From positions 682,001-746,000 of the forward strand of contig NZ_PIOB01000002.1 in the NCBI RefSeq assembly GCF_002909255.1: a DNA stretch of 64,000 nucleotides, in the 5' to 3' direction. Under the pieces are notes generated by a model that was not told the DNA's origin, made no database searches, and was given only the letters and a program-made list of their open reading frames with translations. Positions within the stretch are counted from its first letter, which is position 1. The number at the start of each line of letters is the position of its first letter. The DNA is from Arenibacter hampyeongensis (GTDB lineage Bacteria > Bacteroidota > Bacteroidia > Flavobacteriales > Flavobacteriaceae). The position numbers and the translations under genes were made by a program. Below are positions 17,009 through 26,989 of the stretch, piece by piece.

Positions 17009-17420
17009 TTTAATTGAAAGGATTTTGGAAATAGCCTGCCCTAAAGTTAAATTCTCATTTCCACAATTAATAACTGGCAATTTGTTCAATTTTTTTTCCA
17101 ATAAGTAGCTAATCCATAGTCTGGGCATAATGGCGTTCAAACTACCGGAAGTGGTCTATGTAAAAAAAGTATCTGCAATTGTTAAAAAAAGAAATAACCA
17201 TTAATTCAAACGGAAACTATCTCATGCAGTGTTTAAAGGGAGTTATGGCAAAACATTCTTAAGGTCGCCCATTTTTTACTAATGGATTCTTTTCTAGTAC
17301 CACAAAATAAGGGAGACCTTGCAAAGCTAGATTTACCTAAACTATTCAGGTTAGGTTCTGGACTTATTGCCCGCATATTTGGATAAAATAAAACACGTGG
17401 AATAATAGTAACATGACAAA
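17009..17420. other. Intergenic region between convergent genes
   Basis: 412 bp between the S8 protease and a CheY-like gene on the other strand. I see no gene or clear terminator hairpin with a T run. Confidence 0.4.
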
Positions 17421-17831
17421 TTAGGCGGCGCCCTCTGTCTCTATGGTCTTGAACAGATCTGCAAGTATGGAATCGGACAATGGCTTTACTATAAAGTCTT
17501 TTACTATATCATAGGTATGGGCCTTTTCAATATCCTGATTGTCTATTGAAGAACTCACTATATATACTCTGGGCTTATTTTTAAGAGACAATTTTACAAA
17601 TTCGTCCAAGAATTCCCATCCGTCCATAATTGGCATATTTAAGTCCAAGAAAATGACATCTGGTAATTGTTGGCCATTTTTAACCATTGAGGTGAGATTT
17701 TCCAAAGCCTCTTTTCCGTCCTCGTGCACAATGACGGACGAACCAAAACAGCTGTTGTAGTTTAATAAAACCTTTGTCCCATAAACAAAAATGGGATCAT
17801 CATCTATAATGCATACTGTCTCAATCTTCAT
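17421..17831 (-). CDS. CheY-like single-domain response regulator
   Basis: Receiver domain without an output domain, 136 residues from the ATG at 17831. IETVCIIDDDP carries the acidic triad, DVIFLDLNMP the phospho-acceptor Asp, IVSSSID the Ser/Thr position and FIVKPL the Lys. An upstream in-frame ATG at 17858 adds MCLFTLFKV without homology, so the shorter start is preferred, with AAGG five bases before it. Single-domain regulators of this type act by protein-protein contact or as phosphorelay intermediates. No kinase is nearby, so the partner is unknown. Confidence 0.88.
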   Translation of the reverse strand: MKIETVCIIDDDPIFVYGTKVLLNYNSCFGSSVIVHEDGKEALENLTSMVKNGQQLPDVIFLDLNMPIMDGWEFLDEFVKLSLKNKPRVYIVSSSIDNQDIEKAHTYDIVKDFIVKPLSDSILADLFKTIETEGAA

Positions 17832-18239
17832 AACCTTAAAAAGTGTAAAAAGACACATACAAATCGCCGACCAACTATTTTCAGAATATGATTTAGGTAG
17901 ATAACATACAACCTACTATACCTTTGGAAATATTGCTAAAGATTTGGTAGTCCTTATTGGGGTAAGTCTATATTTTTAAAAAGTAATATTTTTCCTATAA
18001 TTTTTATTTTTTCAAATGTAAGGAAAAATTATTAACCAAAATTATATTTTACTGTTCCAACCATCTATTCTCCAATGGATCAACCATCTAAAAGAAAGTG
18101 GCGCACTACTATAGTTACTTGATTATTTAGGAATGGTCAAAGGTGTCCGTTCACATACACCCCCATCGTTTACAATAATTTTTTAAATTATCCAATCGCT
18201 GGTTAAAATTCCCAAAGCAACCCTATTTATAGATTCATT
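17832..18239. other. Intergenic region
   Basis: About 400 bp of AT-rich DNA with runs of A and T near 17975-18020. No gene, RNA or clear regulatory element recognised. Confidence 0.4.
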
Positions 18240-20663
18240 TTATTGGTCGCCATCAGTTGTGGAATAATTCAATTCTATAGAAAGGCTATCCTTAACTATA
18301 GAATCAAATGCTATTTCCCCAGGTACAATCCCTAGAAGCGAATCGATTGCTATAGGCGTATCCACCAATACAGCAAGGGTATCCCTTACCCGTAATTCCT
18401 GCAAATAAATAGAATCTGTTTGTGCAAATTCAAAAGCCTCTTGGGCATTCAATTCAACAAACGGCCTACAGGGAAAGTAATCAAAACCATACTCAAAATT
18501 GCTAAGAAGTGGTCTCTTCCAATAACTTAAGTTTTTAAATATGGATGCCACTATGGGTAGAGCCGTATTGGAACCAGATCCCATGCTCGTGGAGGCAAAC
18601 TGAACCCGTTTATCAAAGGTTCCTACCCATGAACCAACTACAAGTTCAGGTGAGCAGGCTATAAACCAACCATCCCCATTATTTTGGGTAGTTCCCGTCT
18701 TACCAATAAGATTATAAGGAATCTCATAACCCAATAAACGAGACCCCGTACCTTCCGTAATAACCCCTTCCATCATTTTTTGAATGGCCTTAACGTTTTC
18801 AGAGCTCGCAACCCTTCCTTCATATATAGGCTTTGCCTCATATAATATATTACCCTGTTCATCTTCTATACGATCAATAGCATAAGGCTTTATTTTATTA
18901 CCCCCATTGGAAATACTGGCATATGCAGTTACCATTTCCAACAAGCTGATATCGGCAGTTCCCAGCACAATGGAAGGTACATTTGGGAGCTCCGATACTA
19001 TACCCATTTTTTTTGCCTGTTCCAGCACCCTCTCCGTCCCCGTTTTTAGCTGAAGTGTCACTGAGACGGTGTTTACAGAATTCGCCAAAGCCCCATACAT
19101 ACTATAACTTCCTCCATACTTGTTATTGGAATTTCGCGGTCTCCAATCCTCGTACTTCGAATAGGTAACAAGATTATTCTCATAATAATTACAAGGATCC
19201 TCCCCCACTTGCAGGGCGGCAAGGTAAGTAATGGGCTTAAAGGTAGACCCTACCTGCCTAGGCGTGATAACATTGTCTATTTGACTAAATCCATAATCGA
19301 TTCCGCCAACATATCCCATTATCCTCCCCGAGGTACTGCTAACAGCTATAACTCCGGCATGTAACCTATTTATACTTTTAGCAATGGAATCCTCTAGAGA
19401 CTGCATTGAATCCTCATACCCCTTACCGATCACCCAATATTTTCTTTTTTGTTTCTCAGAGACAAACGCCTCAATTTCAGCCTCCGTTTTTCCACTTTGG
19501 CGCATTTGCCGAACTTCATTATTTTGCTCCACCAATTTTTTCAACAACACCTCTTTACCCCCTTCGGTAGTCGCTGAAGCCCAATAGGTATCCATTAGTT
19601 TCTGCAGATTGTCCGCCTGACGATGTAGAGCAGATTCTGCATACTTCTGAATGTTCGTGTTTAAGGTAGTATATAGGTTTAGCCCGTCTGCTTCCAAATC
19701 GTAAATATGACCATCGGGTGCAGGATTGTCCGCTGCCCACTGTGCAAATTCAGTAGCCACAAAATCCTTGAAATAAGAAGAAAAAGAGGATACTTTTTTT
19801 GGAATCTGATAATCCACCTTCATTGGAATTTGGGCGCCTAACAAAATATCTTCGGTAATATAATCGTATTTAAACATTTGCGAAAGCACCACATTTCGTC
19901 TTTGCTCGGCCCTTTCGGGGAACCTCCTTGGATTATAATAGGAAGGTGCCTTCAACAAACCAACCAAGGTTGCACTTTCTGGCAAAGTAAGTTCCTCGGG
20001 AGCCTTGTTAAAAAAGCGGGAAGCTGCCTTTTCAATCCCATAAATATTTTCGCCAAAAGATACCGTATTGAAATACAGCAAAATAATATCCTCCTTGTCA
20101 TAAATACTTTCCAGTCTTCTGGCGATAAATATTTCCCTAATTTTATTTATTGGGGTAGAAAGAAAAAACTGTTCTTCCCTTCCAAATAAATTTTTTGCCA
20201 CCTGTTGGGTAATAGTACTACCACCTCCTGCATTTTGCTGTAATATGATTGACTTTATCAATACCCTCGCATAACTACGGTAGTCCACACCCCCATGCTC
20301 ATAAAAACGTGCGTCTTCAGTAGCTACGAGTGCCTGTCTAAGGGAGCTTCCTATTTGTGAACTATCGGCATTTGATCTGTTCTGAAGATAATAATACCCA
20401 ATAGGTTCTTTATTTGAGGCATAAAGGGTAGAAGTAACAGGATTTTTTAAACTTTTTAAATAAGCCTTGGTCGGTAGTTTTCCAAAGGCCCCCAAATAAA
20501 TCACCAAAAAAAGTAAAACCAGACTAAAAAATCCAGCAAGCCCAGCAAATAATAATGATTTCAAAGGATGTTCTCTGACATAGGTCCAAACTTTTGTCAA
20601 CTTTCTCCGGCTTTTTGCCAAAACATTCTTTATTCCTTCCAATACCATATTATCTTTTCTCAA
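18240..20663 (-). CDS. Class A penicillin-binding protein (PBP1A type)
   Basis: Bifunctional peptidoglycan synthase of 807 residues in the inner membrane, facing the periplasm. One membrane helix lies at about 36-58. The GT51 glycosyltransferase domain (about 75-250) has catalytic Glu116 in TEDARFYEH and GGSTITQQVAKNL. The transpeptidase has the SxxK motif at Ser473-Lys476 (GSTFKP), SxN at 529-531 (SVN) and KTG at 655-657. A long insertion of about 350-425, rich in charged residues, separates the domains. It is monocistronic, with no cell-wall genes adjacent. Start ATG 20663 gives a normal cytoplasmic tail; Met6 at 20648 is an alternative. Confidence 0.95.
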   Translation of the reverse strand: MRKDNMVLEGIKNVLAKSRRKLTKVWTYVREHPLKSLLFAGLAGFFSLVLLFLVIYLGAFGKLPTKAYLKSLKNPVTSTLYASNKEPIGYYYLQNRSNADSSQIGSSLRQALVATEDARFYEHGGVDYRSYARVLIKSIILQQNAGGGSTITQQVAKNLFGREEQFFLSTPINKIREIFIARRLESIYDKEDIILLYFNTVSFGENIYGIEKAASRFFNKAPEELTLPESATLVGLLKAPSYYNPRRFPERAEQRRNVVLSQMFKYDYITEDILLGAQIPMKVDYQIPKKVSSFSSYFKDFVATEFAQWAADNPAPDGHIYDLEADGLNLYTTLNTNIQKYAESALHRQADNLQKLMDTYWASATTEGGKEVLLKKLVEQNNEVRQMRQSGKTEAEIEAFVSEKQKRKYWVIGKGYEDSMQSLEDSIAKSINRLHAGVIAVSSTSGRIMGYVGGIDYGFSQIDNVITPRQVGSTFKPITYLAALQVGEDPCNYYENNLVTYSKYEDWRPRNSNNKYGGSYSMYGALANSVNTVSVTLQLKTGTERVLEQAKKMGIVSELPNVPSIVLGTADISLLEMVTAYASISNGGNKIKPYAIDRIEDEQGNILYEAKPIYEGRVASSENVKAIQKMMEGVITEGTGSRLLGYEIPYNLIGKTGTTQNNGDGWFIACSPELVVGSWVGTFDKRVQFASTSMGSGSNTALPIVASIFKNLSYWKRPLLSNFEYGFDYFPCRPFVELNAQEAFEFAQTDSIYLQELRVRDTLAVLVDTPIAIDSLLGIVPGEIAFDSIVKDSLSIELNYSTTDGDQ

Positions 20664-21212
20664 ATTTCAACAAATATAATTCGATTGCAAATAAAAATAA
20701 GTCAATAATCAATTACCCATGACCTTTTGATTATAAATAAATTTAGCAGATAGGTTATTCATAAAATCGGTCTTGATCAATCCAATTACTTTTACAAAAT
20801 TATGGGGCATGTCAGGAAGAGTTCCTAAAGGGTATATTGGCCATCTTGTTTATTCAATAAAGGACTTCGCAACAGTGGCCAACGAATGAATGTCTTGATT
20901 TACATCAGAAAAAAATATAATTACACCGATCATATCAATATTAGCTTTTAATATTGGATCTTCTTATTTATCTTGCTGATTAATTGCTTTTTAGAGAAAC
21001 CGCATTGATTATTAAAAGAATTGCAATTTTAAGATAATTTGCAAAAATTGCTCTTTATCTTTGCAATACAATTCGGAATTCCTCTCGGGCAAGGTAGATT
21101 GATAATCCTAGTTGAATACTTATTTGAGAATATTGTATTTCATTTTTGGACCATTACTATAAGTAGTATAGTTTGCGATAGGTAGTTTATTTACATTTTA
21201 GAATCCAATCTT
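20664..21212. other. Intergenic region with apaG promoter
   Basis: 549 bp between divergent genes. TATCTTTG at 21056-21063 matches the flavobacterial -7 consensus and would leave a leader of about 145 nt before apaG. I see no further gene or RNA. Confidence 0.5.
21056..21063 (+). promoter_or_regulatory. -7 promoter element TATCTTTG
   Basis: Exact TAnnTTTG match 150 bp before apaG. No well-spaced -33 element is obvious, so confidence is moderate. Confidence 0.45.
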
Positions 21213-21599
21213 ATGATTACACAGGTAACTAAAGGCATTAAAATATCGGTGAATACTAGTTTTGAAGGAACTTTCTTCAAGAACTACAAGATGCATTTTG
21301 CTTTCGGCTATACTATTACTATAGAAAACCAAAGCAAGGATTCAGTTCAATTGACATCCCGTCATTGGCAAATTTACGATTCGTTAAATGAATTGGAAGT
21401 ATTGGATGGCGAAGGAGTAATTGGCAAAAAGCCTGTAATTAAACCTGGTGAGTCGCACACCTACAGCTCTGGTTGCTTATTGGCTTCCACTATTGGGGCC
21501 ATGAAAGGTCACTACAACATGGTAAGCATAAATAATTCCGAGAAGTTTAGGGTATATATTCCCACTTTTAAATTTAGTGCTCCTTTCGCCCTTAATTAG
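21213..21599 (+). CDS. apaG: ApaG domain protein
   Basis: Full-length ApaG protein, 128 residues with an immunoglobulin-like beta fold. Family features are GYTITIENQSKDSVQLTSRHW, the VDGEG-like segment VLDGEGVIGKKPVIKPGESHTYSSG and the terminal F-x-V-x-IPTF-x-x-x-P. In other bacteria apaG lies with ksgA/apaH and has been linked to Co/Mg phenotypes; the biochemical role is unsettled. Here it precedes pruA by 213 bp, with pruA having its own promoter. Confidence 0.92.
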   Translation: MITQVTKGIKISVNTSFEGTFFKNYKMHFAFGYTITIENQSKDSVQLTSRHWQIYDSLNELEVLDGEGVIGKKPVIKPGESHTYSSGCLLASTIGAMKGHYNMVSINNSEKFRVYIPTFKFSAPFALN

Positions 21600-21774
21600 A
21601 ATTCAGAAATCACTTGGTCTTTTTCTCTATTTTCCTTGATATTTTTTCATGGAAGGAACTGGGTATTGCGATAATTTCAAAATATCAATGATTCTGTTGA
21701 TTTGGTTTTTTCTATACCATACATGAAAACAAAATTCACTCAACACTTCCTTTTATTTTCGCAGATGCATTTAG

Positions 21775-21782
21775 TACCTTTG
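21775..21782 (+). promoter_or_regulatory. -7 promoter element TACCTTTG for pruA
   Basis: Exact TAnnTTTG match 30 bp before the pruA ATG, fitting a short leader of about 25 nt. Confidence 0.6.
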
Positions 21783-21812
21783 CCGTGAATTTGAACTTAA
21801 AAATAAATTATC

Positions 21813-23441
21813 ATGGGCAAAGGATTTTTTCAAGTCCCCACGGCATATAACGAACCTATTAAAAGTTATGCCCCTGGCTCTCCGGAGCGGGAAGAAGTAC
21901 TAAAGCAATACAGTGCCTATTTCAATGGCCACACCGATGTTGCAATGTATATTGGAGGGAAGGATATAAAAACGGGAAACACCAAACTCATTTCCCCACC
22001 ACATGACCACAAGCACATAGTGGGCCAATATCATACTGCCAAGAAAGAAGATATAACCCACGCCATTGCCAATGCATTGGAAGCAAGGGAACATTGGGCT
22101 AATTTGGAATGGGAACAGCGCGCAGCAATTTTCCTAAAGGCAGCAGAGTTGATTGCCGGACCCTATAGGGCGAAAATTAATGCTGCTACAATGATTGCGC
22201 AATCAAAAAACATACATCAGGCCGAGATCGATGCGGCATGTGAGCTTATAGATTTCCTTCGATTCAATGTAGAATACATGTCCCAAATTTATGAGGAACA
22301 ACCAGATTCTGCCGAAGGTATTTGGAATAGGGTGGAATACCGTCCACTGGAAGGCTTTATCTATGCCATAACCCCATTTAATTTTACTGCAATTGCAGGG
22401 AACCTCCCTGCCAGTGCGGCAATGATGGGAAATGTGGTGTTATGGAAACCAAGCGATAGTCAGGTCTTTTCTGCAAAAGTAATTGTAGATATATTTAAGG
22501 AAGCAGGAGTACCCGATGGTGTTATTAACGTAGTATACGGTGATCCAGTGATGATTACTAAAGAGGCTTTGAGCAGCCCGGATTTTGCTGGAATCCATTA
22601 TACAGGGTCCACCCACGTCTTTAAGGAATTGTGGAAACAGATCGGAAACAATATCCATATCTACAAAACCTATCCTAGGATTGTTGGCGAAACAGGAGGA
22701 AAGGATTTTATTTTAGCCCATCCTACCGCGAATCCAAAGCAGGTAGCTACGGCTATTGTGAGGGGTGCTTTTGAATTCCAAGGTCAGAAATGTAGTGCTG
22801 CCTCACGGGTCTACCTTCCAAAATCCATTTCAAAAGAAATATTGGATTTTGTTAAAACGGATGTGGCTTCGTTCAATAAACCTGGCTCTCCAGAAGATAT
22901 GAGCAATTTTATAACGGCAGTCATACATGAAGGATCTTTTGACAAACTGGCCAAATATATTGACCAGGCAAAAAAGGACAAGAATGCTGAAATTTATGCG
23001 GGTGGAAATTATGACAAATCCAAAGGTTATTTTATAGAACCTACTGTTATTGTAACCACCGACCCTAAATACACTACAATGGAAACCGAGCTTTTTGGAC
23101 CGGTGGTTACTATTTATGTTTATGAGGACAAGGATTGGTCCAAAACGCTTAAATTAATAGATGTCACTTCTGAATATGCCCTTACAGGAGCTGTTCTTTC
23201 AGGTGATCGTTATGCTATTGCAGAAGCCACAAAAGCACTACAGAACTGTGCCGGTAACTTTTATATCAACGATAAACCAACTGGTGCTGTCGTAGGGCAA
23301 CAACCCTTTGGTGGAGCTAGAGCCTCCGGGACCAACGATAAGGCGGGATCTGCCCAAAACCTATTGCGCTGGGTATCACCAAGGTTAATCAAAGAAACCT
23401 TTGTGACGCCCGTAGATTACAGGTACCCATTTTTGGGTTAG
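21813..23441 (+). CDS. pruA: L-glutamate gamma-semialdehyde (P5C) dehydrogenase
   Basis: Aldehyde dehydrogenase of 542 residues that oxidises glutamate semialdehyde (from P5C) to glutamate with NAD, the second step of proline catabolism. Signatures include EWEQRAAIFLKAAEL, the NAD-binding AITPFNFTAIAGNLP and NVVLWKPSD, catalytic Glu in VGETGGKDF and nucleophile Cys in GQKCSAASRV. QQPFGGARASGTNDKAGS near 505-522 is specific for P5C dehydrogenases. It is a stand-alone gene, not fused to proline dehydrogenase, and putA/prodh is not adjacent. A perfect-stem terminator follows. Confidence 0.96.
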   Translation: MGKGFFQVPTAYNEPIKSYAPGSPEREEVLKQYSAYFNGHTDVAMYIGGKDIKTGNTKLISPPHDHKHIVGQYHTAKKEDITHAIANALEAREHWANLEWEQRAAIFLKAAELIAGPYRAKINAATMIAQSKNIHQAEIDAACELIDFLRFNVEYMSQIYEEQPDSAEGIWNRVEYRPLEGFIYAITPFNFTAIAGNLPASAAMMGNVVLWKPSDSQVFSAKVIVDIFKEAGVPDGVINVVYGDPVMITKEALSSPDFAGIHYTGSTHVFKELWKQIGNNIHIYKTYPRIVGETGGKDFILAHPTANPKQVATAIVRGAFEFQGQKCSAASRVYLPKSISKEILDFVKTDVASFNKPGSPEDMSNFITAVIHEGSFDKLAKYIDQAKKDKNAEIYAGGNYDKSKGYFIEPTVIVTTDPKYTTMETELFGPVVTIYVYEDKDWSKTLKLIDVTSEYALTGAVLSGDRYAIAEATKALQNCAGNFYINDKPTGAVVGQQPFGGARASGTNDKAGSAQNLLRWVSPRLIKETFVTPVDYRYPFLG

Positions 23442-23461
23442 TACAATTTTAAGATAATTTA

Positions 23462-23504
23462 AAAACCCGTATTTACAATGTGTAAATACGGGTTTTGTAT
23501 TTTT
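23462..23504 (+). terminator. pruA terminator
   Basis: A perfect 16-bp stem (23462-23477 with 23481-23496, loop ATG) followed by a T-rich tail. Confidence 0.92.
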
Positions 23505-23740
23505 CCGATTATTCCAAACAGCCGATATTCCATAGACCCTCAACCTACTAATTTATAGTGTGACATAATAACAATCGCATTTATTAATTTATAAAAAATA
23601 TGGCAACAAGCTCCCAAACCACTAGCAAACAAAGGGAGTATTACCACTTAAGAACAATTTTAAGCAATATTAATGTAAACTTAACGTTAATTTATTGTAA
23701 ATTTATAGTCAAAACAAGTTTAACCCTAAATCGCATCGTC

Positions 23741-23869
23741 ATGAAAGATAGTCTTGAAAAAAATACTCCTAAAGAGGCAAAAGCCTTTTCATTCAAAAAT
23801 TTAACGAAATACATAAGGACCTATGCCAAAACATGTAGGGAGTCTTATTACCACATGTTAAGCCTCTAG
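23741..23869 (+). CDS. Small basic protein, hypothetical
   Basis: Possible 42-residue protein, MKDSLEKNTPKE... ending YYHMLSL, rich in Lys, Thr and aromatic residues, with coding-like codon use. Its stop is three bases before the rsmG stop on the other strand. A longer frame from ATG 23600 exists, but the extra 141 bp is AT-rich and looks like promoter DNA. No homologue is recognised, and there is no clear ribosome site. Whether it is translated is uncertain. Confidence 0.4.
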   Translation: MKDSLEKNTPKEAKAFSFKNLTKYIRTYAKTCRESYYHMLSL

Positions 23870-23871
23870 AC

Positions 23872-24507
23872 TTAACCTTTAAATTTTACCGGCAGGTAAA
23901 CCAACTTTTTGGTTTCAAAAAAGTCCTCTTGAAACATATCCGAAAGACTATATATCTGAACGGTACGGTATTCCTTTAATTCCTCCTCTAAATCACCTCC
24001 TTTTAAATACAGGATTCCGTTTTTGAGTTCGTGTAGCGATTTCTTTTTAATTTTTCTTTTCACCCAATGGGTAAAAGTGGGCATAGCTGCCACCGCCCTA
24101 CTGACAATAAAATCGAACTGACCATCTATTTCTTCCACTCTGGAGTGAATGGCTGTGACATTGGTAATTTCCAGGCCCTCCACAACTTCCTGCACCACTT
24201 TTATTTTTTTCCCAATGGCATCGACCAATGTAAAATGGGTCCCTGGAAAAAAAATAGACAAGGGAATACCCGGAAAGCCTCCTCCAGTACCTACATCCAA
24301 CACTTTTGCCCCAGGATTAAATTTATGAAATTTGGCTATGGCCAGTGAATGTAACACATGACGCACATACAATTCATCTATATCTTTTCTGGAAACTACA
24401 TTTATCTTTAAATTCCAATCCCGGTACAGATCTTGCAACTTTTCAAATTGCTGTTTCTGCAAGTCCGTTAAATCAGGAAAATATTTATAAATAATTGTAG
24501 AGTCCAT
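23872..24507 (-). CDS. rsmG: 16S rRNA (guanine-527-N7)-methyltransferase
   Basis: RsmG methylates N7 of G527 in 16S rRNA using S-adenosylmethionine. The 211-residue protein shows the N-terminal helical region with LYVRHVLHSLAI, the SAM-binding loop VLDVGTGGGFPGIPLSIFFP and DFIVSRAVAAMPTFTHWV, all diagnostic of RsmG/GidB. Loss of RsmG gives low-level streptomycin resistance in other bacteria. The gene is single and divergent from a desaturase. Confidence 0.95.
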   Translation of the reverse strand: MDSTIIYKYFPDLTDLQKQQFEKLQDLYRDWNLKINVVSRKDIDELYVRHVLHSLAIAKFHKFNPGAKVLDVGTGGGFPGIPLSIFFPGTHFTLVDAIGKKIKVVQEVVEGLEITNVTAIHSRVEEIDGQFDFIVSRAVAAMPTFTHWVKRKIKKKSLHELKNGILYLKGGDLEEELKEYRTVQIYSLSDMFQEDFFETKKLVYLPVKFKG

Positions 24508-24624
24508 TATCTTTAGTTAAATTTTTCGCAAAAATAGCATTTTAAAGGGCATGGCCTAAGTTTTAACGAAGCAGTTATACGTAATTTGGGCTCGAATTGC
24601 CGTATATTTACAAAAAAATAAATC

Positions 24625-25728
24625 ATGGACAACAAACCCATAAGATTTTCAAGAAAAGACTCTACTCAATTTTTCAAAACCCTTAATAAACGTGTTAATG
24701 ATTATTTTAAGGAGAACGACCTTAAAAAAACAGGGAATTGGAAATTGCATTTAAAGACAGCAGTAATGTTTGCCCTGTTTTTGGCACCCTATTTTCTAAT
24801 ATTGACACTAGGTCTGCCCAATTGGGCCAATTTATTGTTAACCCTTACCATGGGTGTTGGTATGGCGGGAGTGGGCATGAATGTAATGCACGATGGAAAC
24901 CATGGTTCCTATTCCAATAAGAAATGGGTAAACAAACTCATGGGAGGCAGTATTTATATCCTAGCTGGCAACGTTTACAATTGGCAAGTTCAGCACAATG
25001 TGCTGCACCATACTTACACAAATATTCACGAGCATGATGAAGATTTGGAAGCTGGAAGGATCCTGAGGTTTTCGAAACATGCCAAATGGCATAAATTTCA
25101 TAAATTCCAGCATTTTTATTCACTATTACTTTATGGCCTTCTGACCTTTAATTGGGCCATAACCACCGATTTTCAACAAATGTACCGCTATACCAAAAGA
25201 AAATTGGCCTACGGCAAGTTCCCAAATCCATTTATGAACTGGAGTATGTTGGTTGTAACCAAACTCATTTATATTACTATTTGGATAGTAATCCCTATGC
25301 TTTTTTTGGAAATAGCTTGGTGGAAAATACTTATAGGATTTTTTATAATGCACTATGTTGCCGGAGTTATTTTGAGCGTGGTATTTCAGTTAGCGCACGT
25401 TGTGGATGAAGCGGAAACACCACTACCTGAAAAGGACGGTACCATGAAAAATACTTGGGCAATACACCAATTATTCACTACAGTGAACTTTGGCACTAAA
25501 AACCGTATAGTAAACTGGTTCACAGGTGGTTTAAACCATCAAGTGGAACATCATATCTTTCCGAACATTAGTCATGTACATTACACAAAAATTGCCAAAA
25601 TTGTTAAAGAGACTGCAAAAGAGTTCAATTTACCGTACAACGAATATAAAACTACAAGAAAAGCTATAATTTCGCACTTCAAACATCTAAAAGAGCTGGG
25701 CAAAAAACCCACAATACAATATCAGTAA
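24625..25728 (+). CDS. Membrane fatty acid desaturase (acyl-CoA/linoleoyl type)
   Basis: Integral membrane di-iron desaturase of 367 residues that introduces a cis double bond into acyl chains. The three His boxes are HDGNH at 89-93, QHNVLHH at 123-129 and HQVEHH at about 305-310, with Gln before the last box in the front-end/linoleoyl-CoA style. Four membrane helices are predicted around 45-80 and 215-265. It probably adjusts membrane fluidity. The next gene, an aminotransferase, starts 14 bp after its stop, so the two may share a transcript without an obvious functional link. Confidence 0.92.
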   Translation: MDNKPIRFSRKDSTQFFKTLNKRVNDYFKENDLKKTGNWKLHLKTAVMFALFLAPYFLILTLGLPNWANLLLTLTMGVGMAGVGMNVMHDGNHGSYSNKKWVNKLMGGSIYILAGNVYNWQVQHNVLHHTYTNIHEHDEDLEAGRILRFSKHAKWHKFHKFQHFYSLLLYGLLTFNWAITTDFQQMYRYTKRKLAYGKFPNPFMNWSMLVVTKLIYITIWIVIPMLFLEIAWWKILIGFFIMHYVAGVILSVVFQLAHVVDEAETPLPEKDGTMKNTWAIHQLFTTVNFGTKNRIVNWFTGGLNHQVEHHIFPNISHVHYTKIAKIVKETAKEFNLPYNEYKTTRKAIISHFKHLKELGKKPTIQYQ

Positions 25729-25742
25729 ATTATAACAGAAAA

Positions 25743-26927
25743 ATGAAGAACCATTTATCCGATAGGATCAACTCCATGTCCACCTCGGCCACACTGGCTA
25801 TGGCTGCGAAAGCCAGGGAATTAAAAAACGAAGGCAAAGATATCATTGGTTTAAGTCTTGGGGAACCTGACTTTAACATACCGGATTTCATAAAAGAAGC
25901 TGCCAAACAAGCAATAGACCAAAATTATAGCAGCTACTCCCCAGTGGATGGTTATGCCGATTTAAAGCAGGCTATTGCCAATAAATTTAAAAGGGACAAT
26001 GGTCTAACTTATGGCCTTAATCAGATTGTAGTATCTACAGGTGCAAAACAATCCTTGGCAAATATTGCCATGGTAATGTTAAACGATGGCGATGAGGTGA
26101 TTCTACCTGCCCCATATTGGGTAAGCTACAGCGATATTGTAAAATTGGCAGAAGGTGTACCCGTGGAAGTTCCTACGAGTATCGATACCGATTTCAAGAT
26201 GACCCCTGAACAATTGGAAAAGGCAATTACGCCGAAAACCAAAATGATCTGGTTCAGCTCTCCCTGTAATCCCAGTGGATCTGTTTACAATCAGAAGGAA
26301 CTGGAAGGCTTGGCCACAGTATTGAAAAAGCATCCAAACATTTTTATAGTTTCCGATGAAATATATGAGCATATTAATTTTATTGGAGGCCATGTAAGTA
26401 TTGCCAATATTGATGGAATGTACGACCGTACCATTACGGTAAACGGAGTTTCCAAGGCATTTGCAATGACTGGATGGCGTATTGGCTACATTGGAGGTCC
26501 AGAATGGGTTGCCAAGGCATGTAACAAGTTCCAAGGACAGATTACCAGTGGCGCCAATTCTATTGCCCAACGCGCTACCATAGCTGCTCTTGACGCACCT
26601 ATTTCCTCTATTAAGTTCATGATCGATGAATTCCACAAAAGACGTGATATAGTTTTGGAATTATTGGGTGAAATAAAAGGATTTAACCTTAATGTACCCG
26701 AGGGAGCGTTTTACGTATTCCCAGATATTTCCAGCTTCTTTGGAAAAACGCTTAACGGTACCTTAATCAATAATGCTTCTGATTTTGCCCTATACCTGTT
26801 GGAAAAGGCAAATGTGGCCACCGTTACAGGTGAGGCCTTTGGAAATGATAATTGTATTCGTATATCCTATGCTGCCTCTGAGAAAGAACTGAGAGAAGCC
26901 ATTGCCAGAATAAAGGCAGTAGTATAA
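25743..26927 (+). CDS. PLP-dependent class I aminotransferase (aspartate aminotransferase type)
   Basis: Fold-type I aminotransferase of 394 residues. GLSLGEPDFNIPDFIKEAA and SYSPVDGYADLKQAIANKF mark the N-terminal region. CNPSGSVY and IVSDEIYEHI carry the PLP-contacting Asn and Asp, the Schiff-base Lys is in GVSKAFAMTGWRIGY (about residue 239), and the carboxylate-binding Arg is in NCIRISYAAS near the end. This is the AspC/subgroup I-gamma type acting on aspartate, possibly prephenate or aromatic substrates. It follows the desaturase by 14 bp and is closed by a 15-bp-stem terminator. Confidence 0.93.
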   Translation: MKNHLSDRINSMSTSATLAMAAKARELKNEGKDIIGLSLGEPDFNIPDFIKEAAKQAIDQNYSSYSPVDGYADLKQAIANKFKRDNGLTYGLNQIVVSTGAKQSLANIAMVMLNDGDEVILPAPYWVSYSDIVKLAEGVPVEVPTSIDTDFKMTPEQLEKAITPKTKMIWFSSPCNPSGSVYNQKELEGLATVLKKHPNIFIVSDEIYEHINFIGGHVSIANIDGMYDRTITVNGVSKAFAMTGWRIGYIGGPEWVAKACNKFQGQITSGANSIAQRATIAALDAPISSIKFMIDEFHKRRDIVLELLGEIKGFNLNVPEGAFYVFPDISSFFGKTLNGTLINNASDFALYLLEKANVATVTGEAFGNDNCIRISYAASEKELREAIARIKAVV

Positions 26928-26943
26928 GTAACACTTGGCATTT

Positions 26944-26982
26944 AAAAAAATGGACGTCCTTACCGACGTCCATTTTTTTTGT
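26944..26982. terminator. Bidirectional terminator between aminotransferase and trkH
   Basis: A 15-bp perfect stem (26944-26958 with 26965-26979) with A and T runs on the two flanks, between convergent genes. Confidence 0.92.
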
Positions 26983-26989
26983 TTTGAGT

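Noticed and set aside
23600-23740. Longer version of the small protein before rsmG
   Set aside because: The extra region is AT-rich with low-complexity codons and looks like promoter sequence.
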